11,420 nt of DNA from CAZQLE01 sp964593905. GTDB taxonomy: Bacteria > Chloroflexota > Anaerolineae > Anaerolineales > Anaerolineaceae. Position numbers and translations under genes: made by a program. Below, in pieces: positions 1-6,345 of this stretch (position 1 is its first letter; every line of letters starts with the position of its first letter). The stretch spans positions 1 to 11,420 of the forward strand of contig CAZQLE010000130.1 in assembly GCA_964593905.1 (NCBI GenBank), written 5' to 3'. The notes under the pieces are model-generated. The model did not search any database. It was not told the origin of the DNA and saw only the letters and a program-made list of their open reading frames with translations.

Positions 1-118
1 TGGTGGAAGCTCTGACAGGGGTGCTCTTCGCTCTGGCGGCGATGATTGCGGGTTCGTTGGTGCAAGCGCTGAAGATCGTGCAGCACAGCAAAATGGGTAA
101 CAAGAGTTTTTTCACCAT
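1..118 (-). CDS. Lipoprotein precursor, N-terminal fragment (runs off left edge)
   Basis: Only the first 39 codons are in the window. The reading starts at an ATG (complement of 116-118) and is open to position 1. The peptide begins MVKKLLLPILLCCTIFSAC. It has a basic n-region (KK at 3-4), a hydrophobic core (about residues 5-16) and a lipobox FSAC with the lipidated cysteine at residue 19. This is a classical signal-peptidase II signal, so the mature protein should be membrane-anchored on the outside of the cell. After the cysteine comes TNEPA and then a stretch with Ser, Thr and Pro (STPVRAST), as in the linkers of many lipoproteins. An AGGCGG Shine-Dalgarno-like site lies 7 nt before the ATG (126-131 on the plus strand). 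It starts 52 nt after the methyltransferase stop on the same strand, so it may be the third gene of that transcription unit. The functional domain is outside the window, so no function can be assigned. Confidence 0.72.
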   Translation of the reverse strand, partial: MVKKLLLPILLCCTIFSACTNEPAIIAARAKSTPVRAST

Positions 119-170
119 GAAATATCCGCCTATCGGTGTTTTTTTTGAAAGAAACGAAAAGAATGCTCGT

Positions 171-1193
171 TTACCCGATTATAACCGGGCCCCCGCCATC
201 TTTTCGCCAGACACGCAGCACGGCAATTTTGGTGGCATGATTAAACGGCGCCGGGTCAACTGGCGGGGTCAGTATGCGGGTATCTGCGTAACCGGTGATG
301 TCTTCCGGAACCGCGAGAAGGGTCTCCAGTTCCAGATAACCGCCGGAACACAGCCGCTGCAGCGCGGCGAAATGCTCTGCGCCGCTGACAAACAGGGCGT
401 TATTAATTGCGACCAGCCGCCCACCATGTTTGACCAGCGGGCGAACCTTATTGATCAGACGTTCAAACTGGTTCACAAGATCCACCCGTCCGGCATCGGT
501 GACCGAAAAGAAGGGTGCGTCGAGGATTACGGTATCAAACAATGCGCCGCTTTGCTTTAACTGACCTGCAACACGGTAAAAATCGCCGCTGCGAAACGCC
601 ACCGCGGGGGCTTTCCAGCCGTTCAGGGCACAGGTTGCGGCCCCCAGGTTTAAAAAGGCGCGGTTCAGGTCCGTTTGCACCACCCGGCTGGCTCCGCCGG
701 CCAGTGCGGCGGCTCCCAGGCTGCCGGTATAGGCAAAGGTATTGAGCACGGTCTTTCCGGCCGAGTTGTCTTTAAGCCAGGCGCGCAGTCTGCGGGTATC
801 CAGATAAAAGCTGGCATCCTGATTAAGCTGCAAATCGACGGCATAGCGCACCCCGTTCTCAACAATCTCACGGGCGGGGCACTCACCGGTGATGACCCCT
901 CTGCGCTGCGCCGGGTTGGCTGCCGCACGGGTCTTGATCACCATGCAGTTCACAGCGGGGAGCAGCGCTTGCAAATGCACCTGGATGTCAGGCAGCAGCG
1001 CAGCCAGTTCGGCCGGTCGTGCGGCATGGTTGAACAGCACCAGGGTGTCTGCGTAGCGGTCGATCACCAGCTCGGGGCAGCCTTCAAAAAAGCCGGCATA
1101 CAGGCGCAGCGCGCCGAGCGGTTCAGCGCTCAATGCTGTGCGGCGTGCTTCCACCGCGCGCGTGATCGATTGTAGCAAGGGGTTTAAGTCCAT
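171..1193 (-). CDS. RlmK/RlmI-like class I SAM-dependent methyltransferase
   Basis: This is a 340-residue protein of the large-subunit rRNA methyltransferase group that includes RlmI and the RlmK half of RlmKL (Methyltrans_SAM type). An N-terminal substrate-contacting part carries LRLY...LVIDRYADTLVLF (about 29-54), like the 'RLYDADLP...DRYAD' segment of RlmK. The Rossmann methyltransferase part follows: FYLDTR (129-134), SAM motif I VLNTFAYTGSLG (149-160), the acidic residue in QTDLN (D175), motif IV ILDAPFF (223-229) and VAINNALF (261-268). The C-terminal DPAPFNHATKIAVLRV is also typical. Motif IV reads DAP where DPP is usual. No catalytic cysteine of the m5C type is evident, and the NN in the later motif is closer to the RlmK (m7G) arrangement. 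The N-terminal PUA domain of RlmI is absent. I chose the ATG at 1193, 10 nt after the upstream stop. A TTG 36 nt earlier would overlap the upstream gene. The class is firm; the exact target base is inference. Confidence 0.85.
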   Translation of the reverse strand: MDLNPLLQSITRAVEARRTALSAEPLGALRLYAGFFEGCPELVIDRYADTLVLFNHAARPAELAALLPDIQVHLQALLPAVNCMVIKTRAAANPAQRRGVITGECPAREIVENGVRYAVDLQLNQDASFYLDTRRLRAWLKDNSAGKTVLNTFAYTGSLGAAALAGGASRVVQTDLNRAFLNLGAATCALNGWKAPAVAFRSGDFYRVAGQLKQSGALFDTVILDAPFFSVTDAGRVDLVNQFERLINKVRPLVKHGGRLVAINNALFVSGAEHFAALQRLCSGGYLELETLLAVPEDITGYADTRILTPPVDPAPFNHATKIAVLRVWRKDGGGPVIIG

Positions 1194-1203
1194 ATAACCA
1201 GGC

Positions 1204-2136
1204 TCAGTTTGCGAGACGTTTTTCAGCAATCAGGGTTTGCACGGCCAGCGGTTCGCCTTTTTCGGGCGCGCGCACCAGGGTCAGAGCGTCGAACTTACAC
1301 TGCGCGGCGCACACGCCGCAACCCATGCAGCGCAGCGGGTCAACGTTGGCTTTGCCGTTGACGGTCAGGGCGTCAAAGACGCACACGCGCGCGCATTTTT
1401 TGCAGCTTTTGCAAAGAGCCTCATCCACATGCGCAATGTAGCCGGAAGAGGCCAGCATGGGTGTGCCCTGGCGGTGAGCCTGCAGTGCGGCGCAGCAGCA
1501 CGAGCAGCAGTTGCAAATGGCATAGAAGCGCCCCAGCATGGCATCTTTAAAAAAGGCATGATGCACATGCCCGCGCTCATCCTCGGCTTTGATGATTGTT
1601 TCGGCCTCGGCCGGGGTGATCCAGCGCGCGCGATCGGGTTGATGTTCGATCAAAAAGCTGGCAAAGGGTTCGCCGATCACCAGGCAAACATCCACCGGTG
1701 AGCAGTGGTCCGGTTTTGAAATGCGGCAGGGGCAGTCTAGCGCAATGATGTGGTCGGGGTTGTTGAGCACCAGGTCACGCGCGCGGGCGTAGGGAATGAC
1801 CTGTTCCAGATCGCCCAGGGCAATATTCTCGCGCACCGAGACCAGTTCCCGCGCTCCGGCCAGCGGCATCACTTTGCCATGATAGGTGTCTTCAAATTTG
1901 ACTGCGCCCTCGCGGCTGGCGGTATGGACGAGCAGCCGGCCGATGGCGTTGATCACTGGCGCCAGGCGGCGCGCCAGCGGGTGCCGCCCGCTGCCCAGGG
2001 CAATGTAAAAATGGGTCCAGCGCCCGTAGACATAGGCGTGCAGCAGGTCAAAGAGGGTAAAGCCGGGTCTCCGGCGCGCTTCATCGATCAGGGTGCGGGT
2101 GGAGGGACGGGGAAAATTGATGGAGGGCATGTTCAT
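1204..2136 (-). CDS. Cysteine-rich 4Fe-4S ferredoxin-domain protein
   Basis: This is a 310-residue, apparently cytoplasmic iron-sulfur protein. The C-terminal part has two classical 4Fe-4S ferredoxin motifs: C242-x2-C245-x2-C248-x3-C252 and C270-x2-C273-x2-C276-x3-C280. These suit a low-potential two-cluster electron carrier module. Upstream are two further cysteine groups. One is CPCR...HC...C (C135, C137, C145, C151). The other is a dense cluster, CNCCSCCC (208-215), with six cysteines in eight residues. Both probably bind additional metal or Fe-S centres. The N-terminal ~120 residues are not recognised. There is no signal peptide or convincing membrane segment. The methyltransferase begins 10 nt downstream, so the two are probably co-transcribed. 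Two ATGs (2136 and 2130) are possible starts and neither has a good Shine-Dalgarno site; the first is used. Similar proteins are generally annotated only as 4Fe-4S dicluster proteins, and the partner and reaction are unknown. Confidence 0.85.
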   Translation of the reverse strand: MNMPSINFPRPSTRTLIDEARRRPGFTLFDLLHAYVYGRWTHFYIALGSGRHPLARRLAPVINAIGRLLVHTASREGAVKFEDTYHGKVMPLAGARELVSVRENIALGDLEQVIPYARARDLVLNNPDHIIALDCPCRISKPDHCSPVDVCLVIGEPFASFLIEHQPDRARWITPAEAETIIKAEDERGHVHHAFFKDAMLGRFYAICNCCSCCCAALQAHRQGTPMLASSGYIAHVDEALCKSCKKCARVCVFDALTVNGKANVDPLRCMGCGVCAAQCKFDALTLVRAPEKGEPLAVQTLIAEKRLAN

Positions 2137-2162
2137 CCAGTAAGGAAAGAGGATATACCCCC

Positions 2163-2189
2163 ATCATAACATGATTTATAAGGCCGTAA
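2163..2189 (-). promoter_or_regulatory. Possible promoter of the Fe-S protein gene
   Basis: On the minus strand a TATGAT box (complement of 2163-2168, five of six matches to the -10 consensus) lies about 26 nt before the ATG at 2136. A TTACGG (complement of 2184-2189) precedes it at a short 15-nt spacing. The -35 match is weak, so this is only a candidate. Confidence 0.3.
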
Positions 2190-2235
2190 TTCTGGCATCT
2201 TCTCTGATTGGGTTGCGAGGTGGTACCCGGCTTGT

Positions 2236-2367
2236 GTTGTTCTGAGCCGGTGCGCAGAGCGATGAATCTCAGCGCTGATGAGCCATGACGAAGGTATTGG
2301 TAAGGTCGGCGTAGGGATGGATGTTTCACTTCGGCTCGCTCTGCGCGCCGTTGGCGCAGCATGACAC
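2236..2367. repeat. Inverted-repeat element, copy A (degenerate left end)
   Basis: This is the first of three related units. Its left end (ttctgagccggtg) has lost the TGTCA seen in the other copies. Its right 43 nt (2325-2367, ending in GCGCAGCATGACAC) are identical to copy B (2483-2525). Near the right end, CTGCGC and GCGCAG separated by 7 nt can form a small hairpin. It carries no coding capacity and fits a MITE-like or REP-like non-autonomous element. The left boundary is approximate. Confidence 0.6.
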
Positions 2368-2380
2368 GTAAAAAAAGCCC

Positions 2381-2525
2381 TGTCATTCTGAGCCGGTGTG
2401 CCGCGTTCTTTCGGCGCGCCGCGCAAAGAATCCCTGCTCCAGTGGGCGGCGGCTAAGGTTCTGCAGATTGGCGTAGGGATGCTTCACTTCGGCTCGCTCT
2501 GCGCGCCGTTGGCGCAGCATGACAC
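2381..2525. repeat. Inverted-repeat element, copy B (best preserved)
   Basis: The unit begins TGTCATTCTGAGC and ends GCGCAGCATGACAC. Taken as inverted repeats, the ends match at 11 of 13 positions (TGTCATTCTGAGC against TGTCATGCTGCGC). The left ~55 nt differ from copy C at one position, and the right 43 nt are identical to copy A. The body contains GC-rich palindromic stretches around GGCGCGCC. Copies are separated by only about 13 nt. This looks like a non-autonomous, structure-forming interspersed element. Confidence 0.75.
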
Positions 2526-2538
2526 AAATAGAAGTCCA

Positions 2539-2686
2539 TGTCATTCTGAGCCGGTGTGCCGCGTTCTTTCGGCGCGCCGCGCGAAGAATCCCTACTCATG
2601 CAGGCTACGGCGAGGGTTTGCAGACCGGCGTAGGGATGCTTCGCATTTGGCGTCGCTCTGCGCGCTCCGCGGCGCTCAGCACGATA
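2539..2686. repeat. Inverted-repeat element, copy C (diverged right end)
   Basis: The left ~55 nt are nearly identical to copy B, starting TGTCATTCTGAGC. The right end has drifted: CTCAGCACGATA where copy B has CGCAGCATGACA. The unit ends a few nucleotides from the stop codon of the second ABC permease (complement of 2693-2695). Its GC-rich stems could therefore act as a transcription barrier or stabilise the 3' end of that operon. This role is inference, and no U-tract terminator is present. Confidence 0.7.
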
Positions 2687-2692
2687 CGGGGT

Positions 2693-3895
2693 TTAGCGCA
2701 CTTCTTTGCGGCGGAACTGCCAGAGCGCCAGCCCCAGAAACCCGGTCGAGAAACCCAGCAGGATAGCCAGCGGTTTGAGCGCCGAAGAGAAGCCCAGGCC
2801 GCGCTGGATGATGTTTTGAAAACCGGTCATGGCCCAGTAGGCGGGGGTCAGGCGGCCGATGGTGGTAAAGGCCGCGCCGGTAATCTCCAGCGAGAACCAC
2901 GCCCCGCCCAACGCAGTGAAGAGAAACATGGCGATCATGGCAAACAGAATGACCTGGTCTTCGGTGCGGGCCGAGATGCCGATCAGCAGCCCCAGCGCGG
3001 CCACCCACAGCGCCAGCCCCGCGGCGATCAACAGGATGGCTGCGGGCTGCGCCAGATAATTTACTCCGAAGATGAACTGCCCGGCGGCCAGCAAGATCAT
3101 CTGCTGCACAAAGGCGACCAGAAAAATGCTCAAGAAATGACCGGCAATGACTTCCCAGCGGCGCATGGAGGTGGTCATCAGCCGCTGCAGGGTCTGACTG
3201 CGGCGTTCGACCACCAGCACATTCGCAGCGCTGATCAGCCCAAACAGGGTAAACTGGACGATCATCCCCGGTGAGGTTTGCTGGTAAGGGTTCTGGGCGA
3301 CCGGGTCTTGGGCGGGGGCGCTGCCGGCGGCTTCGCGCCGAACAGCCAGCGCGGGGGTCTGCCAGGCCTGTTCGGCCTGCTGCAAGAGCATGGCACGGGT
3401 CGCGCCGCTGGTTTCTCCCACGGCTTTGAGGCTGAGAGCAACGGTTTTGAACGTGCTCTGGCTGCGCGCCAGAGCGCTTTCGATGCCGGCTCTGGCAGCC
3501 TGGCCGCGCGAGGAAACCGGCGAGACGATCAGGATCACCGGAGCGGGTTCATCCAGCGCGACGCTGGCATCAAAGTTGTCGGGCAGCGCGAGCACTGCGT
3601 CCACTTTGCCATCATCCACCTGGCGGGCGGCTGCTTCAAGGTCGGCGTTGTCGAAGATTACGAGCTCGATTTCACCGCCGGCGGTCAGACTGTTGCGCAG
3701 GATAGTGGAGGCTTCACCGTCGTGGGTGTGAATCCAGCCGACTTTGAGGGTCTGATCTTCGGCTGCGGCCGGGCGAAAGGCCAGGCCCATCAAAAAGGTG
3801 AAGATCAGCGGCATGGCCAGTAAAAAGAGCAGGCTTTTTTTATCGTTCAGCACCTGCCGGATATCTTTCAGGGTGAGACTGAGAATGCGGTACAT
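2693..3895 (-). CDS. ABC-2 type exporter permease (second permease)
   Basis: This is a 400-residue integral membrane subunit of an ABC-2 exporter (ABC2_membrane_3 type), about the usual length. Topology seen in the sequence is a cytoplasmic N-terminus (YRILSLTLKDIRQVLNDKK), TM1 at about 21-41, a large extracytoplasmic domain at about 42-208, and five further TM segments near 210-229, 252-277, 283-307, 313-335 and 375-393. The cytoplasmic loop after TM2 holds VVERRSQTLQRLMTTSMRRWEV (229-249). It has the E-R-x-x-x-T-L-x-R-L coupling pattern that contacts the ATPase in this family. The ATG at 3895 is chosen because GGAGAG lies 5 nt upstream and the residues from here match the family start. A longer frame would overlap the preceding gene. 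It follows the first permease by 22 nt and is the last gene of the operon. It probably forms a heterodimer with the first permease; the transported substrate is unknown. Confidence 0.9.
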   Translation of the reverse strand: MYRILSLTLKDIRQVLNDKKSLLFLLAMPLIFTFLMGLAFRPAAAEDQTLKVGWIHTHDGEASTILRNSLTAGGEIELVIFDNADLEAAARQVDDGKVDAVLALPDNFDASVALDEPAPVILIVSPVSSRGQAARAGIESALARSQSTFKTVALSLKAVGETSGATRAMLLQQAEQAWQTPALAVRREAAGSAPAQDPVAQNPYQQTSPGMIVQFTLFGLISAANVLVVERRSQTLQRLMTTSMRRWEVIAGHFLSIFLVAFVQQMILLAAGQFIFGVNYLAQPAAILLIAAGLALWVAALGLLIGISARTEDQVILFAMIAMFLFTALGGAWFSLEITGAAFTTIGRLTPAYWAMTGFQNIIQRGLGFSSALKPLAILLGFSTGFLGLALWQFRRKEVR

Positions 3896-3900
3896 GATTG

Positions 3901-3906
3901 CTCTCC
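3901..3906 (-). promoter_or_regulatory. Shine-Dalgarno site fixing the second permease start
   Basis: GGAGAG on the minus strand lies 5 nt before the ATG at 3895. It selects this start over the longer in-frame opening that would begin inside the preceding permease gene. Confidence 0.65.
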
Positions 3907-3917
3907 GTTCAAAAAAA

Positions 3918-5216
3918 TCAGGCCATTTGAAAACGTTTGTTGAAGCGCGCGGCTCCCAGGGCAAACAGGATGGCGCCAATGAAGATCATCACCAGCACCG
4001 GCAGCACCAGTTCGGCCAGCCCTGCGCCGTTTAAAGCCAGGCGAAAGGCTTTTAGCGCCCAGCCCTGCGGCATGATGAGGGTGATGGTGTTGAAGGCAGC
4101 CGGCAAGTTGGGCACCCCCACGGTGAACAGACCGCCCATCATGCTGGTCAGGCTCAGCCCGGCGCCAATCAACACCCCGGCCTGGCGCGCGTTGCGCGCA
4201 AAAGAGACCAGAAAGAGCCCGAACCCGGCGGCCGAAACTGTCAGCCCCAGCGCGGCGGCCGCCAGCACCAGCGGGCTGCCCCATTGAATTTTGAAGATCA
4301 ACGCCGATACGATCAGCAGCACGGTAACCTGTGCCAGCACGGTGAAGATCACAGCCAGCAGCTTGCCGGCCATCACCAGTGAGCGCGAAGACGGGGTGGT
4401 AAAAAGCCGCGCCAGGGTGTGGTTTTCCTCTTCGGTCAGAATCGATTCGGCAGCCGAGGCGGCGCTGAAGAAGGCAAAGAAGATCAGCATTCCGGCCATA
4501 ATCTGGGCCATCACCAACAGCATGGGCGCCTGGGCGTTTTGACCCTCGTGCAGCAGATCGGATGGGGCAAAAACGTTGATGGGGCGGGTGAGCGGGTCGC
4601 TGCTGTGATGCAGTTCGGTCTGATATTCGCCAAACCAGGCGGCGAACTCGCCGGCCAGCGGCAAGACCAGCTCTTGTTCGGCGGGCATTCCGGCGTTTTG
4701 CAATGCGGTGGTGATGCTGCCGGCGGCGATGCGCGCCCCTGATACCCCGTCGACAAACTGGCGCAGCAGCGACTCGACGATCATCGGCCCAGTGGTCAAG
4801 ACGGGATCATGGATCAGGGTCAGTGAGGCAGTACGGCCGTTTTCTTGCAGCGCGGCCGAGAAATCGTGCGGAATAATCACCGCCACCCCGGCCGAGCCGT
4901 TCTGCACGGTCTCGCGGGCCAGCGCGGGGTCGTTTTCGGTCGAGACGATCAACCACTCGGGCATGCGTTCATCTTGCATATAGCTCACAATCAACCCCCC
5001 CAGCGCGGGCGACCCGGCCGGGGGGGCATCTTGATTGACCATGATCACGCGCAGTTCGGCCAGGCTGGCGGGAGCGTCGTTTTGGGCAAGACCGCCAAAG
5101 GCAAAGTAAATCAGCCCGGTGATCAAAAGCGGGGCGGCGAACATCATCCCCAGCAGAAAAGCGCTGCGGAACGACTGGCGTAAGTCTTTGAAAGCAATGG
5201 CAAGTGCAGTCAACAT
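3918..5216 (-). CDS. ABC-2 type exporter permease (first permease)
   Basis: This is a 432-residue membrane subunit of the same exporter. It has an N-terminal cytoplasmic stretch (AIAFKDLRQSFRS), TM1 at about 18-42, a large external domain at about 45-228, and a bundle of further TM segments near 231-256, 284-308, 314-340, 345-366 and 403-423. The loop after TM2 carries ESILTEEENHTLARLFTTPSSR (257-278). This is the conserved E-E-x-x-x-T-L-x-R-L-x-x-T-P motif of ABC-2 permeases, taken to couple to the ATPase. The start is unambiguous: AGGAGA lies 5 nt before the ATG and overlaps the TAG stop of the ATPase gene, which suggests translational coupling. It shares the fold but not close sequence with the second permease, consistent with a heterodimeric channel. 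Such ATPase-permease-permease sets export drugs, lipids or peptide and polyketide antibiotics. Nothing in this sequence decides among them. Confidence 0.92.
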   Translation of the reverse strand: MLTALAIAFKDLRQSFRSAFLLGMMFAAPLLITGLIYFAFGGLAQNDAPASLAELRVIMVNQDAPPAGSPALGGLIVSYMQDERMPEWLIVSTENDPALARETVQNGSAGVAVIIPHDFSAALQENGRTASLTLIHDPVLTTGPMIVESLLRQFVDGVSGARIAAGSITTALQNAGMPAEQELVLPLAGEFAAWFGEYQTELHHSSDPLTRPINVFAPSDLLHEGQNAQAPMLLVMAQIMAGMLIFFAFFSAASAAESILTEEENHTLARLFTTPSSRSLVMAGKLLAVIFTVLAQVTVLLIVSALIFKIQWGSPLVLAAAALGLTVSAAGFGLFLVSFARNARQAGVLIGAGLSLTSMMGGLFTVGVPNLPAAFNTITLIMPQGWALKAFRLALNGAGLAELVLPVLVMIFIGAILFALGAARFNKRFQMA

Positions 5217-5221
5217 GACAT

Positions 5222-5227
5222 TCTCCT
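5222..5227 (-). promoter_or_regulatory. Shine-Dalgarno site overlapping the ATPase stop codon
   Basis: On the minus strand TAGGAGA combines the ATPase stop (TAG) and a strong AGGAGA ribosome site, 5 nt from the ATG of the first permease. This arrangement favours coupled translation of ATPase and permease. Confidence 0.7.
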
Positions 5228-6173
5228 AATCGCGCAGGGCGCGGCCGGTCAGGTGCAAAAAGACGGTTTCGAGGTTGGGTTCCTGAATGTCGACCCCCAT
5301 GATGCGGAACCCGGCCTGATTGGCGGTTTCAAACAGGCGGGGCAGTACCGCATTGCTGTCTTGCGCCAGCACGACCACGTGCCCATCTTCGCTGTAAGTG
5401 CGGGTGACGCCCTCAATCTGCTCCCAGGCTCGCGCTGCGGCCTGGCCTTCGGTGTTCAACGAGAGGGTCATACGGGTTTGCTCGCCGACCAGTTTCAGCA
5501 GTTCGCGATTCGTGCCGCAGGCGATCATCTGGCCGTGGTCCATGATGCCGATGCGGTGCGAGAGTTCTTCGGCTTCTTCCATGTAGTGGGTGGTGTAGAT
5601 CACGGTCATCCCGCGGCGGTTGAGTTCTTTCACCCCATCGAGGATGCTGCGCCGGCTTTGCGGATCGATGCCGACCGTGGGTTCATCCATGATGATGATT
5701 TTGGGTTGGTGCAGCAGCGCCGCGCCGATATTAACCCGTCGTTTCATGCCGCCCGAGAAAGTTCCCACACAGCTGTGCTGGCGGTCGGTCAGGGTGATCA
5801 GTTCCAACACCTCATTAACCCGCTGGTGCAGCACAGCGCCGCGCAGACCGTACATTTTGCCCCAGAACATCAGGTTTTCGCGGGCGGTCAGATCGAGATA
5901 GAGGGCCACATCTTGCGGCACAACCCCCAGTTCGGCGCGGGCAGCCAGCGATTGGTGGGTGACCGAGTGACCGAAAATTTCAGCGTCGCCGCTGTTGGGC
6001 TGGAACAGCCCGGATAAAATTGAAATGGTGGTGCTCTTGCCGGCCCCGTTTGGGCCTAGCAGCGAGAAGATTTCGCCGGGCTGCACAGCAAAATTTAGTT
6101 CTGATACGGCAGTGAGCGCGCCAAATTTTTTGGTCAGGCCGTGCACGTTAATGGCAATCTGGTTTGGGTTCAT
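5226..6173 (-). CDS. ABC exporter ATP-binding protein (DrrA/NatA/CcmA class)
   Basis: This is a 315-residue cytoplasmic ATPase that powers the two ABC-2 permeases encoded after it. All nucleotide-binding motifs are present: Walker A GPNGAGKST (40-48), Q-loop VVPQD (Q87), signature FSGGM (139-143), Walker B IIIMDEP (159-165, with D163 and catalytic E164) and switch histidine in TTHYMEE (H196). The signature departs from LSGGQ in a way common in this drug-exporter class. Residues ~225-315 form the C-terminal accessory domain of the DrrA-like group, ending EPNLETVFLHLTGRALRD. The ATG at 6173 is preferred because AGGAGC lies 10 nt upstream and the protein then begins with the normal β-strand. A TTG 30 nt earlier is possible but lacks support. 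It is the first gene of a leftward operon divergent from a two-component system, so its expression is probably controlled by that system. Confidence 0.95.
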   Translation of the reverse strand: MNPNQIAINVHGLTKKFGALTAVSELNFAVQPGEIFSLLGPNGAGKSTTISILSGLFQPNSGDAEIFGHSVTHQSLAARAELGVVPQDVALYLDLTARENLMFWGKMYGLRGAVLHQRVNEVLELITLTDRQHSCVGTFSGGMKRRVNIGAALLHQPKIIIMDEPTVGIDPQSRRSILDGVKELNRRGMTVIYTTHYMEEAEELSHRIGIMDHGQMIACGTNRELLKLVGEQTRMTLSLNTEGQAAARAWEQIEGVTRTYSEDGHVVVLAQDSNAVLPRLFETANQAGFRIMGVDIQEPNLETVFLHLTGRALRD

Positions 6174-6183
6174 GGTTAATTCA

Positions 6184-6189
6184 GCTCCT
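6184..6189 (-). promoter_or_regulatory. Shine-Dalgarno site fixing the ATPase start
   Basis: AGGAGC on the minus strand, 10 nt before the ATG at 6173, decides in favour of this start over the upstream TTG at 6203. Confidence 0.6.
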
Positions 6190-6281
6190 AAAATCCGGTT
6201 CAAAAGAGTTCGTCAGGTTACAGGCTAAGCATAGGGCTTTTTCACCCGCCTGCCATCGGCCATACGGCGGCGGCGCTTTGT

Positions 6282-6311
6282 ACCTTCGTACACTGTCCGC
6301 TGGTACGAGGT
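6282..6311. promoter_or_regulatory. Dyad in the divergent control region, candidate response-regulator operator
   Basis: The arms ACCTTCGTAC (6282-6291) and GTACGAGGT (6303-6311) are inverted copies apart from one bulged T, separated by 11 nt. The centre lies about 46 bp upstream of the predicted start point of the kinase gene, and the right arm touches the poor -35 region. That is the usual position for an activator dimer. NarL/LuxR-type regulators bind such dyads, and one is encoded in the adjacent operon. It could also act on the leftward exporter operon. Binding itself is inference. Confidence 0.45.
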
Positions 6312-6336
6312 GAAACGGTAAGGGCGGCTGTATAAT
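6310..6336 (+). promoter_or_regulatory. Promoter of the two-component system
   Basis: A perfect TATAAT lies at 6331-6336. The best -35 candidate is GTGAAA (6310-6315) at a short 15-nt spacing, so the -35 is poor and an activator is likely to be needed. The predicted start point, near 6343, is almost at the ATG at 6346, leaving an untranslated leader of only a few bases. Confidence 0.6.
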
Positions 6337-6345
6337 GGAACCAAC

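Larger units (their letters stand above)
2137..2692. other. Non-coding spacer with three repeat copies
   Basis: About 555 bp lie between the Fe-S protein start and the end of the ABC permease gene. The first ~100 bp hold the possible promoter. The rest is almost entirely three consecutive copies of one inverted-repeat element. Open frames across it are not credible genes: they follow the repeat units, lack ribosome sites and encode low-complexity, Arg-rich peptides. Confidence 0.7.

Noticed and set aside
3..560. Plus-strand 185-codon open frame with a hydrophobic start
   Set aside because: It overlaps the methyltransferase gene for most of its length on the opposite strand. Its hydrophobic start is the mirror of the lipoprotein signal peptide.
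2236..2686. Three repeat copies as a CRISPR array
   Set aside because: Units are ~130-150 bp with ~13-nt gaps and inverted-repeat ends. There are no short repeats with unique ~30-40-nt spacers and no cas genes.
2398..2766. Small open frames across the repeat units
   Set aside because: They follow the repeat copies and the peptides repeat with them. Ribosome sites are absent.
2519..3274. Plus-strand 251-codon frame from the repeat region into the permease gene
   Set aside because: It starts inside a repeat copy and then runs antisense to a well-supported permease. The product is low-complexity, rich in Gln, Arg and Gly, with no ribosome site.
5226..6173. ABC signature FSGGM instead of LSGGQ as a sign of an inactive ATPase
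   Set aside because: This variant is common in DrrA/NatA-type exporter ATPases, and all other catalytic motifs are intact.
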